Made by a program: the position numbers and the translations under genes. Shown here one piece after another: positions 50,119 to 58,730 of a stretch of DNA of 64,000 nucleotides. The number at the start of each line of letters is the position of its first letter. Positions within the stretch are counted from its first letter, which is position 1. The notes under the pieces were generated by a model. The model saw only the letters and a list, made by a program, of their open reading frames with translations. It was not told the origin of the DNA and did no database searches. Location of the stretch: assembly GCF_042653545.1 (NCBI RefSeq), contig NZ_JBHSIS010000006.1, positions 248,001 through 312,000 of the forward strand, in the 5' to 3' direction. This DNA comes from Actinophytocola glycyrrhizae (GTDB taxonomy: Bacteria; Actinomycetota; Actinomycetes; Mycobacteriales; Pseudonocardiaceae).

Positions 50119-51615
50119 ATGGGACAGGATGTCGCGACCGACACGTCCGATCGGTCGGCTCGCCAGAGTTACCGCATGAAGGTCCAGCGCTGTCTGGACG
50201 CCCTCGCGAGAATGCTCACGGAGGGCGGTTTCTCCACTTCACCACCGAAGATCGGGCTCGAGGTCGAGCTGAACCTGGTCGACGACCTGCTGCAGCCGGC
50301 GATGGCGAACACCGTCGTGCTGGAGAAGCTCGACGACCCGTCGTTCACGACGGAACTCGGCCAGCACAACCTGGAGCTGAACGTGCGGCCGCGGCTGCTG
50401 TCCGGCGACCAGGCGAGCGAGCTGGAGAGCGAGCTGCGCACGTCGCTCACCGACGCGAACCTCAAGGCGCAGGACGCCGGCGCGGCGCTCGTGATGATCG
50501 GCATGCTGCCGACGTTGCGGGAGGAGCACTTCAAGGCGCGCTGGCTGTCCACGAACGCCAGGTACTCCCGGCTGAACGACCAGATCTTCGCCGCGCGCGG
50601 CGAGGACATGGTGCTGTCGATGGAAGGCCCGGCGATCCCCGGTCAGCGCGGTGAGCGGTTGCGCAGCTCGGCGGACTCGATCCTGCCGGAGTCGGCGTGC
50701 ACGTCCGCGCAGCTGCACCTCCAGGTGCCGCCGGAGGAGTTCGCGTCCCACTGGAACGCGGCACAGTGCCTCGCGGGCGTGCAGGTGGCAATTGCCGCCA
50801 ACTCGCCTTTCCTGCTACGCAAGGCGCTCTGGCACGAGACCAGGATTCCCCTGTTCCAGCAGGCAACTGACACCCGCCCGCAGGAGCTGAAGAATCAGGG
50901 CGTTCGCCCGCGCGTGTGGTTCGGGGAGCGGTGGATCACGTCCATCTTCGACCTGTTCGAGGAGAACGTGCGGTACTTCCCCGGCCTGCTGCCGGAAGTG
51001 GACGACGAGGACCCGATCGAGGCGCTCGACGCCGGCCGGGCGCCGAAGCTCGCGGAACTCAGGTTGCACAACGGCACGATCTGGCGCTGGAACCGCCCGG
51101 TGTACGACGTGCTGGACGGCATCCCGCACCTGCGCGTGGAGAACCGCGTGCTGCCCGCGGGCCCGACGGTCGTCGACCTGATCGCGAACGCCGCGTTCTT
51201 CTACGGTGCGCAGCGTGCACTCGCGACAGCGGAGCGTCCGGTGTGGACACAGATGTCGTTCCAGGCGGCGGAGGAGAACCTGTACGCGGGCGCCCGGCAC
51301 GCGTTCGGCGCGCAGCTGTACTGGCCGGGCGTCGGCTGGGTCCCGCCGGACGAGCTGGTGCTGCGCCGCCTGCTGCCGATGGCCCACGACGGCCTGCGCG
51401 AGTGCGGCGTCTCGGACGCGGTGCGGGAACGCTACCTCGACGTGATCGAGCAACGCTGCCTCGCACGACGAACCGGCTCGACCTGGCAACGGGAGACGGT
51501 GGCTTGCCTGGAGTCCGGGGGCCTGGACCGCGACGCCGCACTTGTCGGCATGCTGCACCGGTACGTGGAGCTGTCGGCCACCAACGAACCGGTCCACACG
51601 TGGCCGGTCAGCTGA
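50119..51615 (+). CDS. Glutamate--cysteine ligase family (GCS2) protein
   Basis: A 498-residue ATP-grasp-like ligase of the GCS2 family, which joins glutamate to an amine through its gamma-carboxyl. Visible signatures are IGLEVELNLVDD, the glutamate-binding QHNLELNVRP, MIGMLPT and SACTSAQLHLQVP, and WRWNRPVYD further on. Cysteine is the usual acceptor, but this subgroup in actinomycetes is not characterised; mycothiol producers do not need glutathione, so another amine is quite possible. ATG 50119 follows GGGAGGGG. Divergent from the TrmH gene. Confidence 0.82.
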   Translation: MGQDVATDTSDRSARQSYRMKVQRCLDALARMLTEGGFSTSPPKIGLEVELNLVDDLLQPAMANTVVLEKLDDPSFTTELGQHNLELNVRPRLLSGDQASELESELRTSLTDANLKAQDAGAALVMIGMLPTLREEHFKARWLSTNARYSRLNDQIFAARGEDMVLSMEGPAIPGQRGERLRSSADSILPESACTSAQLHLQVPPEEFASHWNAAQCLAGVQVAIAANSPFLLRKALWHETRIPLFQQATDTRPQELKNQGVRPRVWFGERWITSIFDLFEENVRYFPGLLPEVDDEDPIEALDAGRAPKLAELRLHNGTIWRWNRPVYDVLDGIPHLRVENRVLPAGPTVVDLIANAAFFYGAQRALATAERPVWTQMSFQAAEENLYAGARHAFGAQLYWPGVGWVPPDELVLRRLLPMAHDGLRECGVSDAVRERYLDVIEQRCLARRTGSTWQRETVACLESGGLDRDAALVGMLHRYVELSATNEPVHTWPVS

Positions 51616-51678
51616 TCCACAACCACACCGGTTGTCCACAGGCAAGATCGATTCGGCGTGATCGTCGGTGTTCGCCGG

Positions 51679-51840
51679 TAGACTGGCCTCGGGGCGGCCC
51701 CCCGGGTTCGGGTGGGGGCTGCTCACGCAACAGTCCTGGGTTCAGGTGATGGCACGAACAGCGTGCCGACCTGGCCGTTCATAGACGAGACCCCCACTCC
51801 GAGCAGTGCCGTCTGCCGAACCGGAGCGGGGGTCTCGCTG
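51679..51840 (+). ncRNA. Candidate three-hairpin RNA
   Basis: TAGACT at 51679-51684 could start a transcript near 51691. It would fold into hairpin 1 (GCGGCCCCC 51694-51702 with GGGGGCTGC 51714-51722), hairpin 2 (CAGGT and GGCACG paired with CGTGCC and ACCTG, 51733-51763) and hairpin 3 (CGAGACCCCC plus CTCCG paired with CGGAG plus GGGGGTCTCG, 51786-51837), a terminator. No -35 is evident. The run of six C in the first hairpin brings the 6C RNA family to mind, but I cannot confirm it. Confidence 0.45.
51786..51837. terminator. Strong hairpin between GCS2 and MFS genes
   Basis: CGAGACCCCC-A-CTCCG (51786-51801) pairs with CGGAG-C-GGGGGTCTCG (51822-51837), 15 pairs with one mismatch, and the loop holds a second small stem (GCAG/CTGC). 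It can stop both convergent transcripts. Confidence 0.75.
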
Positions 51841-51880
51841 TTCCCGAACTGACTGCCGCTCCCACCACGAAGCGACGAGC

Positions 51881-51899
51881 TAAGGTTAGCCTAACTTAA
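51881..51899. promoter_or_regulatory. IdeR/DmdR1-type iron box
   Basis: TAAGGTTAGCCTAACTTAA reads on the minus strand as 17 of 19 matches to the iron box consensus TTAGGTTAGGCTAACCTAA. It overlaps the stop codon of the MFS gene (51896-51898), so it lies at the 3' end of that gene and not in front of it. On the minus strand a TTGCGC and a TAACCT hexamer 18 bases apart overlap the box and could form a promoter reading into the convergent gap. Confidence 0.7.
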
Positions 51900-53260
51900 T
51901 CCACTCGCGCAAGTTCGGGTGCGCGGGTGACCAACGGGCGCCGGACCCACGGCAGGCGGGACCGGACCCGGAGGCCGCCCCGGCGCGCCAGGACCAAGCC
52001 GCACACCACCGTCGACAGCATGGCGACCGCGCCGCCGATGACGAACGGTGACCGGCCGCCGAACTCCGCGGCCATCCAGCCGGTCATCGGTGCTCCGATC
52101 GGGTTGCCGCCGATGAACACCAGCATGTACAGCGCCATCACCCGGCCCCGCATCTCCGGCGCGGTCGACAGCTGGATGGTGCTGTTCGCCGTGTTCATGA
52201 AGGTCATCATCGCCAGGCCGCACGGGATCAGCGCCAGCCCGAACGCCAGGTACGTCGGCATCACGCCGACCACGACCTCGCACACCCCGAAGGCGAACCC
52301 GGCGCCGACGAGCAGCGTCAGGCTCGGCTTGCGCCGTGTGCTCCGCCGCACCGCCAGCAGCGCGCCCGCGAAGCTGCCGACCGCCAGCAGGGTGGACAGC
52401 AGCCCGTAGCCGTCCGCCTCCCGGTGGAAGACGTTCGCCGCCGCGATCGCGAGTGTCGTGAAGAACGTGAACGCGAACGTGCTCACGCAGAACACCAGCA
52501 CCAGCACGACCATGATGTCCGGCCGCCCCCGCACGTACCGCAGCCCGGCCACCAGCTGACCGCGCCGCGACGTCGCCGCAGGCGCCCGGTGCAGCTCCGC
52601 GGGATTCATGCGGAACAGCCCGTAGATCACCGCGAGCGTGGTGATCGCGTTGACCAGGAACACCCAGCCCGTGCCGGTCCAGATGATCATCACACCGGCG
52701 ATCGCGGGCCCGAGGATCCGGGCGAAGTTGAACGTCGACGAGTTCAGGGCGACGGCGTTGGCCAGGTGCTCACGGCCGACCATCTCCCCGACGAAGCTCT
52801 GCCGCACCGGTGGGTCGAACGCGGTGAAAACGCCGAACACCAGGCACAACAGGTAGACGTGCCACAGCTGCACGATGCCGGTGACGTCGAGCAGCCCCAG
52901 CGCCAGCGCGGACAGCGCCATGCCTGCCTGGATCAGTATCAGCAGCTTGCGCTTGTCGACGCGGTCGGCCAGCACCCCGGCCCACAGCGTCAGGAACAGC
53001 GTCGGCAGGAACTGCAGCGAGGCCGCGATTCCCAGCGCGACGGGGTCGTAGCCGGACAGCTCGAGCACGAGCCAGTCCTGTGCGATGCGTTGCATCCAGG
53101 TGCCGACGTTGGAGACGACCTGCCCGGACGCGAAGAGCCGGTAGTTACGTACTCGCAGGGCCCCGAACATGCCCCGGTGGTCCTTGGGCTTCTTCGGGTC
53201 CTCGGCGAGGCCGGCTCGAGAAGTTGTCGAATCGGTTGTCAGTTCTCTCTTTTCCGCCAC
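51896..53260 (-). CDS. MFS exporter, EntS/MFS_3 type
   Basis: A 454-residue transporter with about 12 helices and a charged N-terminal tail. ALRVRNYRLFASGQVVSNVGTWMQRIAQDWLV is reduced here to its motif GQVVSNVGTWMQ, which with ADRVDKRKLL and APEMRGRVMALYML marks the MFS_3 group containing siderophore and drug exporters. Its start overlaps the stop of the MarR gene, so the MarR protein very likely controls it. An iron box overlaps the end of the gene. Whether the exporter carries a siderophore or a drug is not shown by the sequence. Confidence 0.9.
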   Translation of the reverse strand: MAEKRELTTDSTTSRAGLAEDPKKPKDHRGMFGALRVRNYRLFASGQVVSNVGTWMQRIAQDWLVLELSGYDPVALGIAASLQFLPTLFLTLWAGVLADRVDKRKLLILIQAGMALSALALGLLDVTGIVQLWHVYLLCLVFGVFTAFDPPVRQSFVGEMVGREHLANAVALNSSTFNFARILGPAIAGVMIIWTGTGWVFLVNAITTLAVIYGLFRMNPAELHRAPAATSRRGQLVAGLRYVRGRPDIMVVLVLVFCVSTFAFTFFTTLAIAAANVFHREADGYGLLSTLLAVGSFAGALLAVRRSTRRKPSLTLLVGAGFAFGVCEVVVGVMPTYLAFGLALIPCGLAMMTFMNTANSTIQLSTAPEMRGRVMALYMLVFIGGNPIGAPMTGWMAAEFGGRSPFVIGGAVAMLSTVVCGLVLARRGGLRVRSRLPWVRRPLVTRAPELARVD

Positions 53261-53724
53261 TAATCCTGTTGGCTCGCCATCCTGTCGATGATCTCCGCCG
53301 CGCGGGAGAGCAGATCCCGTTCCGCATCGGTGAGTTCCGCGAGCCGCTTGTCCAGCCAGGCCTCGCGCGCGGAGATGTCCGCTCGGATGTGCGCGCTCCC
53401 CTCCTCGGTGATTTCTACGATGGCCTGCCGGCCGTCACTGGGATGCGGTCGACGGCTGACGTAGCCGAGCTCCTCGAGAGCAGCGATCACCCTTGTCATC
53501 GACGGTGGCTGGACGACCTCCTTGGCCGCGAGCTCACCAGGGGTGAGGGGGCCACACTTGTAAAGGCAGAACAGTGCGGAAAGCTGGGTGAGCGTGATCG
53601 AGGAGCTGGTCCGCTGTGCGCGAAGCCTGCGGTTGAGCCGCACCACCGCCAGCCGCAGGCGGCTGGTCAGGGAGCTCTCGGCTACGTCCTGCCCCTTGGT
53701 CGACACATAGTTAGCATACCTCAC
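53260..53724 (-). CDS. MarR-family transcriptional regulator
   Basis: A 154-residue winged-helix dimeric repressor: SSSITLTQLSALFCLYKCGPLTPGELA, VVQPPSMTRVIAALEELGYVSRRPHPSDGRQAIVEIT (cited in parts: PPSMTRVIAALEELGYV and RRPHPSDGRQ) are typical. The DxRxxx wing is HPSDGRQ. Start GTG 53724 is used; TATGCT just upstream of a later GTG (53706) suggests that a leaderless shorter form is possible. Co-transcribed with the MFS exporter gene. The M. tuberculosis relative is probably Rv0880. Confidence 0.9.
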   Translation of the reverse strand: MRYANYVSTKGQDVAESSLTSRLRLAVVRLNRRLRAQRTSSSITLTQLSALFCLYKCGPLTPGELAAKEVVQPPSMTRVIAALEELGYVSRRPHPSDGRQAIVEITEEGSAHIRADISAREAWLDKRLAELTDAERDLLSRAAEIIDRMASQQD

Positions 53725-53746
53725 GAGTTGACCCCAGTCACTCGAC

Positions 53747-55192
53747 TCAACCGAACGCTGCCCGGATCGGGCCGATCGCGAAGTAAACCACGAACGCTGC
53801 GGCCACCACCCACACGAGCGGGTGGATCCCCCGGATCCTGCCGGTGGCCGCGCGGATCAGCACGTAGCTCACGAACCCGGCGCCGATGCCGTTGGCGATC
53901 GAGTACGTGAACGGCATGACCACGATCGTCAGGAACGCGGGCAGCGCGATCGTGAAGTCGGCGAAGTCGATCTCCTTGATCTGCGCCATCATCAGCACGC
54001 CGACGATCACCAGCGCGGGCGCAGCGGCCTCGACCGGCACCGAACTGTACAGCGGCGTGAAGAACATCGCGGCGATGAACAACAGGCCGGTGACCACGTT
54101 GGCCAGCCCGGTCCGCGCGCCCTCCGCGATGCCCGACGCCGACTCGATGTAGACCGTGTTGGATGACGACGACGCCGCGCCACCCGCGACCGCACCGAGA
54201 CCGTCGACGAACAGCGCCTTGCCGGTGTTGGGCAGTTTGCCGTCCTTGTCGACGAGCTTCGCCTCCTTGCCGAGACCGGTCATGGTGCCGATGGTGTCGA
54301 AGAAGTCGGTGAGGACCAGCGTGAAGACCAGCAGGCAGGCGGTGATGATCGGCACCTGCACCCACGCGTCGAAGTTCACGTCTCCGAGCAGCGACAGGTT
54401 CGGGGTGTCGACGACCTGGTCCGGCACTCCCGGGTAGCCGAGGTTCCAGCCCTTGGGGTCGGTGCCCATCGACGGCCCGGCGTCGACGATGGCCTCGAGG
54501 ATGATCGCGAAGACGGTCGTGGCGACCACGCCGATGAGGATGGCGCCCTTGACCCGCCGCGCGACGAGGATGCCGGTGAGGATCAGCCCGACCACGAACA
54601 CGAGCGTGGGCCAGGACGCGATCGAGCCGTTGATGCCGAGTCCAACCGGGACGGTGGTGTCGGCGGCGTCGGGCAGGCGGCGCACGAACCCGGCGTCCAC
54701 GAGCCCGATGAGCGTGATGAACAGGCCGATGCCGACCGCGATGGCGGCCTTGAGCGATGGCGGGACCGCGTTGAACACGGCCGTCCGCACCCCGGTCACG
54801 ACGAGGATCAGCACGATGACACCGTTGACGAGGACGAGCCCCATGGCGGCGGGCCAGGACATCTGCGGCGCGATCGACACGGCGACGAACGCGTTGATGC
54901 CCAGTCCGGTGGCCATCGCGAACGGGTAGTTGGCGACGAGTCCGAAGAGGATCGTCATGACCCCGGCGACCAGCGCGGTGACGGCCGCGACCTGGTCGGT
55001 GGGCAGGAAGCCGCCGAACTTGTCGGTGTGCGCCGGGTCGTCGGCGAACGAACCGATGATCAACGGGTTCAGCACGACGATGTACGCCATGGTCACGAAC
55101 GTGACGAGCCCACCGCGGACCTCACGGCCGACGGTGGACTCACGCTCGGAGATCTTGAAGAACCGATCGAGGGCGGCTGTCCTGTTTGCCAT
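53747..55192 (-). CDS. NCS2-family purine permease (AzgA-like)
   Basis: A 481-residue membrane transporter for hypoxanthine, guanine or adenine with protons. N-terminal FKISERESTVGREVRGGLVTF, MAYIVVLNP, GLGINAFV, DFFDTIGTMTGLG and SASGIAEGARTGLANVVTG are hallmark AzgA segments; about 12-14 helices. ATG 55192. It is on the minus strand upstream of MarR (23-base gap) and diverges from the DUF2530 gene. Confidence 0.93.
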   Translation of the reverse strand: MANRTAALDRFFKISERESTVGREVRGGLVTFVTMAYIVVLNPLIIGSFADDPAHTDKFGGFLPTDQVAAVTALVAGVMTILFGLVANYPFAMATGLGINAFVAVSIAPQMSWPAAMGLVLVNGVIVLILVVTGVRTAVFNAVPPSLKAAIAVGIGLFITLIGLVDAGFVRRLPDAADTTVPVGLGINGSIASWPTLVFVVGLILTGILVARRVKGAILIGVVATTVFAIILEAIVDAGPSMGTDPKGWNLGYPGVPDQVVDTPNLSLLGDVNFDAWVQVPIITACLLVFTLVLTDFFDTIGTMTGLGKEAKLVDKDGKLPNTGKALFVDGLGAVAGGAASSSSNTVYIESASGIAEGARTGLANVVTGLLFIAAMFFTPLYSSVPVEAAAPALVIVGVLMMAQIKEIDFADFTIALPAFLTIVVMPFTYSIANGIGAGFVSYVLIRAATGRIRGIHPLVWVVAAAFVVYFAIGPIRAAFG

Positions 55193-55199
55193 GGCCCGG

Positions 55200-55205
55200 T
55201 AGCCT
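55200..55205 (+). promoter_or_regulatory. -10 element TAGCCT, leaderless DUF2530 gene
   Basis: TAGCCT ends eight bases before GTG 55213, so the DUF2530 transcript probably begins at the start codon. No ribosome-binding site is present. Confidence 0.4.
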
Positions 55206-55212
55206 CGCGCAT

Positions 55213-55500
55213 GTGTCCGACGTAGGGAAACCCGACCCGGGATTCGAAACACAGAAGTCACCTCCACCGCTGCCCGACCGGCTGCTGGCGCTGTCGCCGC
55301 TGGTGTACGTGGGAACGGGACTGTGGGTGGTGGCGCTGGGCGTGCTGCTCGTGGGGCGGTACGCGTTCGACGTGTTCCCGCCGATCTGGCTGTGGACCGC
55401 GCTGTGGGGAACGGCCCTGGGGCTGATCGGCCTCCCGGTGATGGCCTGGCAACGCCGCGCCTCCCGCCGAGGCCACCGAGGCGCACAACACGTCCAGTAG
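55213..55500 (+). CDS. DUF2530 membrane protein
   Basis: A 95-residue protein with two membrane helices (LSPLVYVGTGLWVVALGVLLV and LWTALWGTALGLIGLPVMAW) and basic ends. It matches the actinobacterial DUF2530 pattern; the M. tuberculosis equivalent is probably Rv0879c in the same neighbourhood. It starts at a likely leaderless GTG and diverges from the purine permease gene. Function unknown. Confidence 0.8.
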   Translation: MSDVGKPDPGFETQKSPPPLPDRLLALSPLVYVGTGLWVVALGVLLVGRYAFDVFPPIWLWTALWGTALGLIGLPVMAWQRRASRRGHRGAQHVQ

Positions 55501-55674
55501 CCACCGCCCGACGCCCACGACGATTCGCCGTAGTCCTGAGGCGCCGCGAACGCGAGACGCGCGCCGATGCCCCGAAAGCGTCGTTCAGGGCACGGCATCC
55601 GCTCCCGCGCAGCGGGTGCCGAGCGCGCAGCGCGCGGCCCGGTGCCGTAAGGGCGCGTTCACGGCATATCGAGT

Positions 55675-55727
55675 GCCGTGAATGGGCCATTCAGGGCGCT
55701 CAGCGCCCTGAACGCGCCTTTCAGGGC
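55675..55727. repeat. Dispersed hairpin family copy D (composite)
   Basis: TTCAGGGCGCT (55690-55700) pairs perfectly with AGCGCCCTGAA (55702-55712); outer arms GTGAATGGGCCA and CGCGCCTTTCAGG pair imperfectly. A third half site upstream (GTTCACGGCA) offers a competing fold with TGCCGTGAA. Confidence 0.65.
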
Positions 55728-55780
55728 ATTGCCACGCCGTCAACCAGCACCAAAGCCCCCGCGAAGCGGGGCCCGGACCG

Positions 55781-55877
55781 ACGCAACCCCCACCCGAACC
55801 CGGGGGCGTCCCGCCATGCCAGTCTACCGGCCCCCGCCGACAAAACAAGCCCAGCAAGCCCAACTGTGGACAACCAG
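55781..55877 (-). repeat. 97-bp dispersed element, copy 2
   Basis: 95 of 97 bases match 48388-48484. Same order on the minus strand: TTGTCCACAG, TTTTGTCGG, TAGACT, then the CCCCCGGGTTCGGGTGGGGG hairpin. Located just downstream of a minus-strand gene end region, like copy 1. Confidence 0.8.
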
Positions 55878-55955
55878 TACGGCTGTGGACAACTGCGACT
55901 CCGGCGCCGTCGGCTGTCGGTCCTGCCCGTTAGGCTGGATTCGGGGGCCGGAGGC

Positions 55956-58730
55956 TCACGCGTCGTGGTTTTCCGGGTCTTCCAGCAGCGCGGTCAGCAG
56001 ATGGCGGTCCGCCCAGCGGTCGGTCACCCACGCCAGCGCCCGGCCCAGTCCCGGCGACGAGTCCTCGCAGTGAACGGTCTCGCCGGCCACCCACCACGGC
56101 ACTCGCCTGCCGCCGACCGTCAGTCCGTCGTGGACGACCGATCCCCCGGGCGGCACCGGGATGCCGATCAGGTCACACACGTCGACGACCGCGCCCAGAT
56201 CTGCCCACCGCACCGGCTCGCCCGTGCTGTCCGGCCCCGTCGGAGCGGCCTCCGACGCGACGGGGATGTCCAGCAGCTCGGCCAGCGGCACCGCGAGGTC
56301 GGCGTCGATCGCCACATAGCCGTCGGTCACCGGCGCCAGCCACGGGACGTCGAGCACGGCCGCGTTGTCGGTGACCTCACCCTCCGTGGTGCGAACCTCG
56401 GGCGGCGGGTCGAGGTCGGCCGGGTCGACCACGTCGTCGCGAACCGCGTCGGCCAGCGCGGTGTACGCGCGCCGGATCATGCCGCGGGTCAGCGTGCGCG
56501 CCGGGTCGCTCAGCCGGTCCAGCAGGTCCTCGGCGTCCTCCGTGGACTCGACGGACAGCTCGGCGCGGACACCCATCAGTTCCTGGAGGTGTGGTTCCAG
56601 GTCGGCCGGGGCCACGTCGTACAGGCCGGTCAGCTCGCGGGCATCGGGCAGGCGCCAGTGCGCGGGCGGCTCACCCGCCAGGAGCGCGTGATGGGCGATC
56701 CACCACGCGGTGTAACCGCTGCGCATCACCCGCCAGGTGTCGGGTTCGCTTGCCAGCAGGCGGATCGCGGCCGGCCACGCGTCATCGGCGACCAGGTCGA
56801 GGTCGCGGACCGCCTCCAGCCGCGCCGGTGGTTCCGGCTGGTCGTCCCACCAGTCGGTTTCGTCGGCGAGGTCGTGGTCGGGACCCGTCGGCGCCTCGTC
56901 GACGACGACCGTGAACCTGTCCAGGACCCCGACCGCGGCCAGCACGTGCGGTGACCACTGGGCAGCGATGTCCTCGGCGAGCACACCGACGGGTGAATCC
57001 TCGGCCAGGACGGTGAGGAACTTCGTACCGGGGAGAGCGAGTTCGTCGGCTCGGCGCGGGTCGCCGTCGGTGTCACGGAGTGCCAGCGCACCGAGCCACG
57101 GTTCGTCGCCGGGACGGATGCCCGCCTCGGTCACCAGCCGCAGCACCGTGTTCGCGAGGGCACTGGTGTCCAAACCGGACTCGGCGTCCTCGATGCTGTG
57201 TTCCACCTCGCTGGCCATGCCGGCGAGAAGCTCTTCCGCGCCACCGTGTTGCGCGCCGAGCCGTTCCAGCAGCGGGTGCACGGCATCGGGATGCACGACG
57301 TGCACGTTGTCCATACTGGACAGATCGAGGTCGGCGATGAGCACGCCACGCGGACCGGGCACCGTGCGCCCGTCGGCGAGCGGAACCGGCAGCGCGCCGA
57401 GATCGTCCGCTGCTGACGGATCGTTGTCGACGATCTTGCCCAGTGCCTCGTACAGGACTCGCCATTCCGCTGGCGGACGGGTGATCCCGGTGAGCGCGTC
57501 GATCACATCGGACAGTCGCAACTGGACCACGTCGAGCGCGGCGAGCGCGGCGACGTGGTCGACGAACTCCGCTCGCACCAGCCCTGGGACATACGGAGCG
57601 ACGGACTCGGCCAGCTCCGCACTGGGCACGGGAAGCAGCCGCGCCTCGGCCGGGGTCAGCGGCTTGTCGTCGAGCGCGGACGGCAGCCACGGTGTCACCC
57701 GAAGCTGCTTCAGCACACCGTCGCGAAGCTTCTCGTCCACTTCGGACAATGGAAACCGTGGCAGCGGCACCACTTTCGGCCGGTCGCCGGGTTCGAGCTG
57801 GTCGAGCAGCCGGGGGTAGGCGCGCGCGGCCGCGGCGAGCACCTGATCGGTCGCGACACCGGGGCGGACCCGCCGGCGGGACGGCTCGACGGGAAGGCTG
57901 GCGATCAGCCTGGCGGGCAGGGAAAGCCGCTCGTCCGTCGGCGTGGGCGCGTGGAGGACGTCGGTGTCACGCAGCAGCGGACCGCCGTCCATCCGCAGCG
58001 CCCAGCAGACCGTCCACTGCAGACGTGCTTCGGCACCGAGACCCGGGTCCGGCGGCAACTCCCCGTGATCTCGGACGACGACCCACTGGGTGACGCCGTC
58101 CGGGCCGTGGATGCCGGCACCGTCCCGCCACCAGACGTCACCGTCGATCTCGATGCGGGTGAGCGCGTCGAGGGACAGGAGGATGTCGACGGCCTGCCCG
58201 CGGAACACGTCGAGGTCGACGGTGTCCCGCAGCGGCAGGCGGACCTCGGTGGCGAAGCCGTCCGGCGGGGTTTCGTCGGTGGGCCAGGGAAGGCGGAGCA
58301 CGGGAACCCGGTCGCTGGCCGCTTCCCGGCGGGTGCGTTCGGCATCGAAGGCGACGCCACCGGAGGTGGAGACGATGCGGGGCGCGTCGGTGACCGTGAG
58401 CACGGCGGCGAAACCGACGCCGAACCGGCCGACGCCGTGTTGCTTCGCGGACGCGCGGAGGGAGGCCAGCGCCTCGACCCCTTGGCGGGTGAGAGGTTCA
58501 CCGGTGTTGGCGACTCGCAGCTCACCATCGACAAGCGACACGCGGAGCACACCGCCGGTGCCCGCGGCGTCGGCGGCGTTCTGGGCAAGCTCGATGAGGA
58601 GCCGGTCCCGGTACCCGCCGAGGACGAGGTCTTCCTCGGCGTTGGTGTCCTCACGGAGGCGGGTCGGCGAGGACCGCCATGAGCCGAGCACCGATTCCCG
58701 CAACGCGGCGGTGCCGAACGGATCGGTCAC
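55956..58730 (-). CDS. Sacsin-like GHKL ATPase domain protein
   Basis: A 924-residue protein with a histidine-kinase/Hsp90-like ATPase domain at the N terminus. N-box: Glu47 to Asn51 in IELAQNAADAAG. The usual DxGxG is reduced to VANTGEPLT, with Asn75 at the aspartate position. A glycine-rich lid reads GVGRFGVGFAAVL (99-111). This is the sacsin/HSP90-like N-terminal type. The remaining 700 residues are unassigned, mixed alpha/beta, with acidic stretches. ATG 58730 overlaps the stop of the DUF3027 gene. Roles in protein handling or in ATP-dependent recognition are possible; nothing in the sequence decides. Confidence 0.8.
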   Translation of the reverse strand: MTDPFGTAALRESVLGSWRSSPTRLREDTNAEEDLVLGGYRDRLLIELAQNAADAAGTGGVLRVSLVDGELRVANTGEPLTRQGVEALASLRASAKQHGVGRFGVGFAAVLTVTDAPRIVSTSGGVAFDAERTRREAASDRVPVLRLPWPTDETPPDGFATEVRLPLRDTVDLDVFRGQAVDILLSLDALTRIEIDGDVWWRDGAGIHGPDGVTQWVVVRDHGELPPDPGLGAEARLQWTVCWALRMDGGPLLRDTDVLHAPTPTDERLSLPARLIASLPVEPSRRRVRPGVATDQVLAAAARAYPRLLDQLEPGDRPKVVPLPRFPLSEVDEKLRDGVLKQLRVTPWLPSALDDKPLTPAEARLLPVPSAELAESVAPYVPGLVRAEFVDHVAALAALDVVQLRLSDVIDALTGITRPPAEWRVLYEALGKIVDNDPSAADDLGALPVPLADGRTVPGPRGVLIADLDLSSMDNVHVVHPDAVHPLLERLGAQHGGAEELLAGMASEVEHSIEDAESGLDTSALANTVLRLVTEAGIRPGDEPWLGALALRDTDGDPRRADELALPGTKFLTVLAEDSPVGVLAEDIAAQWSPHVLAAVGVLDRFTVVVDEAPTGPDHDLADETDWWDDQPEPPARLEAVRDLDLVADDAWPAAIRLLASEPDTWRVMRSGYTAWWIAHHALLAGEPPAHWRLPDARELTGLYDVAPADLEPHLQELMGVRAELSVESTEDAEDLLDRLSDPARTLTRGMIRRAYTALADAVRDDVVDPADLDPPPEVRTTEGEVTDNAAVLDVPWLAPVTDGYVAIDADLAVPLAELLDIPVASEAAPTGPDSTGEPVRWADLGAVVDVCDLIGIPVPPGGSVVHDGLTVGGRRVPWWVAGETVHCEDSSPGLGRALAWVTDRWADRHLLTALLEDPENHDA

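Larger units (their letters stand above)
55501..55955. other. 455-bp gene-free region with hairpins and repeat elements
   Basis: No supported gene. From left to right: a half copy of the hairpin family (CCCCGAAAGCGTCGTTCAGG, about 55568), a partly paired block at 55647-55690 (GTTCACGGCA with TGCCGTGAA), hairpin copy D at about 55675-55727, the 97-base element copy 2 at 55781-55877, a second TGTGGACAAC, and a tail with TTAGGCTGGA and GGGGGCCGGAGG that also follows copy 1. Confidence 0.7.
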
